A DNA stretch of 64,000 bases from Saprospirales bacterium GYS_P2D (GTDB lineage Bacteria > Bacteroidota > Bacteroidia > Chitinophagales > Saprospiraceae), in contig WUUP01000007.1 of NCBI GenBank assembly GCA_009833045.1, positions 18,382 through 82,381 on the forward strand. The letters run 5' to 3'. Shown piece after piece: positions 62,689-64,000 of this stretch. The notes beneath the pieces are model-generated. The model saw only the letters and a list, made by a program, of their open reading frames with translations. It made no database searches and was not told where the DNA came from. A program made the translations under genes and the position numbers. Within the stretch, counting starts at the first letter, position 1, and each line of letters starts with the position of its first letter.

Positions 62689-64000
62689 ATCGCCTTGCTC
62701 TTATTTTCATAGGTAGATTGCAGTTTTCGCTTCAGTATTTTGCCAGCCACATTGCGAGGAAAAGACTCCATGATGATCACATCACTGACCTTCTGATAGC
62801 GGACATGCAGGTGATCATTGATCCATATTTTCAGTTCTTCTGATGAGATGGACGGATTTCTCAAGACCACGGCTGCTATTGGAGTCTCACCCCACTTATC
62901 ATGTGTCACGCCAAATACCGCCGTCTCCAGCACCTCATGATGTCTCAGCACGATCGCTTCGATATCGGCTGGATATACATTCACTCCACCTGAGATGATG
63001 AGATCCTTCTTACGACCAGCGAGATAGAGGTATCCATCCGCATCGACATAGCCCAGATCTCCGGTATACAGCCATCCATCTTTGACCGCCTCAGCAGTAC
63101 GCTGAGGATCTTGATAGTAGCCCTGCATCTGTAGCGGACAGCGTCCGATGATCTCTCCTACTTCGCCTTGCGGCAATGTCTGACCATTCTCATCCACTAT
63201 CCTCATTTCAAAAAACTGGGGTGGCTTACCCACAGATCCCATTTTGGCGACAGCCTCTGTCTTATCAAGTATCGTCATGAAGCCCTCCGTCAGGCCATAT
63301 AACTCATAGAATACATCAGGGATACGCTCTTGGAGTTTCTCTTTATAGACTTTATCAAGTGGAGCACCCACCGTCAGGATCATCTCGAGATGCGGTAGAT
63401 TTTCCTTGCGGAAATCTGGATGCTCCAGCATCTGTATGATTTGCGAAGGGACCAAGATCGTATGTGTCACCTGCTCCGTCTGCATCAGCCGGAGGGTCGA
63501 CTCGACATCAAATCCCGGCGCCAAAACAAACTTACAGCCTTGATACATCGCCGGCATAGTCGTCAAGAAAGATCCATTGAAAATGATAGAACCCGTATGC
63601 AGCACCACGCTCTCTGGCACTATCCGATAGGAGCAAGAATATAGCGTCATATATCGAGCTCTTACCTCATGAGATAGCATGATCCCTTTTGGCTGTCCTG
63701 TAGTGCCACTGGTGTATACTATATTGTACAGATCATCACCGCTGATCGTAATCGGTGGGATAGCCTCTGTAGAAATACCCTCTGTCATCCGCTGTAGACT
63801 TTCATAAGGGCCCACTTGATCATCGATGAGCCAAATTCTTTCCAGATTGAGCTGACTGAGCTCTTGTCGTACGGGATCTATGTGGTCCACCATGGCTTTC
63901 TTAGTCAGGAGGAGCTTAGTATCGGAGCCATTGAGGACATTGATGAGGCCCTGCTCTCGGAGTAGAGGGCTGAGCGGTACTACGACTGCTCCTATTTCGG
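62685..64000 (-). CDS. AMP-forming acyl-CoA synthetase/ligase, N-terminus beyond the window
   Basis: The reading frame continues upstream of the ATG at 63893 to the right edge (IGAVVVPLSPLLREQG), so the gene is cut and the ATG is internal. About 438 C-terminal residues are present. Adenylation motifs are intact: YTSGTTGQPKGIMLSH, YELYGLTEG, WLYTGDLGYVDADGYLYLAGRKKDLIISGG and the catalytic Lys in AGKILKRKL. It activates a carboxylic acid to its CoA thioester; the acid is unknown. First gene of the overlapping operon with the hydrolase and symporter. Confidence 0.94.
   Translation of the reverse strand, partial: EIGAVVVPLSPLLREQGLINVLNGSDTKLLLTKKAMVDHIDPVRQELSQLNLERIWLIDDQVGPYESLQRMTEGISTEAIPPITISGDDLYNIVYTSGTTGQPKGIMLSHEVRARYMTLYSCSYRIVPESVVLHTGSIIFNGSFLTTMPAMYQGCKFVLAPGFDVESTLRLMQTEQVTHTILVPSQIIQMLEHPDFRKENLPHLEMILTVGAPLDKVYKEKLQERIPDVFYELYGLTEGFMTILDKTEAVAKMGSVGKPPQFFEMRIVDENGQTLPQGEVGEIIGRCPLQMQGYYQDPQRTAEAVKDGWLYTGDLGYVDADGYLYLAGRKKDLIISGGVNVYPADIEAIVLRHHEVLETAVFGVTHDKWGETPIAAVVLRNPSISSEELKIWINDHLHVRYQKVSDVIIMESFPRNVAGKILKRKLQSTYENKSKAI

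Overview
The window looks like a chromosomal segment of a Bacteroidota bacterium, most likely of the Saprospiria/Saprospiraceae type. The reasons are several very large secreted proteins with type IX secretion system (T9SS) C-terminal signals, a PorP/SprF-like protein, dockerin- and cohesin-like modules, a cbb3 oxidase whose CcoN and CcoO are fused, and TAnnTTTG-like promoter elements. The lineage is inferred from gene content only; no rRNA is present.

Layout. Positions 1-11635 (minus strand) hold one uninterrupted reading frame that runs off the left edge. It is a giant surface protein of at least 3,878 residues with a signal sequence, a beta-propeller-like region, 36 tandem copies of an exact 156-bp (52-residue) repeat, and a 360-bp (120-residue) SdrD_B-like repeat series. 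Next come tRNA-Ser(GGA), peptide deformylase and RuvX. Positions 13394-35714 hold an array of five large exported proteins plus a PorP/SprF-like protein, all on the minus strand. Four of the large proteins carry a dockerin-like module and a T9SS type A tail. The fifth carries four cohesin-like domains and a type B (gliding-motility) tail and is paired with the PorP gene. A LuxR-type regulator with a degenerate receiver, a haem peroxidase with a T9SS tail and a MATE transporter follow. Positions 40292-42800 hold a PASTA protein, dCTP deaminase, a phosphopantetheinyl transferase and a MarR regulator.

Positions 42853-57840 look like an oxygen-response block. A FixL-like haem-PAS histidine kinase is encoded with a receiver-CRP/FNR fusion regulator. 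The divergent operon encodes three CBS-domain proteins, two universal stress proteins (one with a glutaredoxin-like N-terminus and a Cys-rich tail) and one unknown secreted protein. A second PAS kinase follows, then a ccoS-ccoNO-ccoQ-ccoP-ccoG-ccoH-safE cytochrome cbb3 operon. FNR/CRP-like palindromes lie in the promoter regions of these units, suggesting that one oxygen sensor controls both the stress operon and the high-affinity oxidase.

Positions 57960-64000 hold a RidA protein, an ECF sigma factor with a membrane protein, a frameshifted unknown gene, and a tightly overlapping operon of acyl-CoA ligase (cut by the right edge), alpha/beta hydrolase and sodium:solute symporter.

All functional calls are from reading motifs in the translated sequence; no database search was run. 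Hand-placed sites (tRNA, small genes, hairpins, boxes) may be off by one base.
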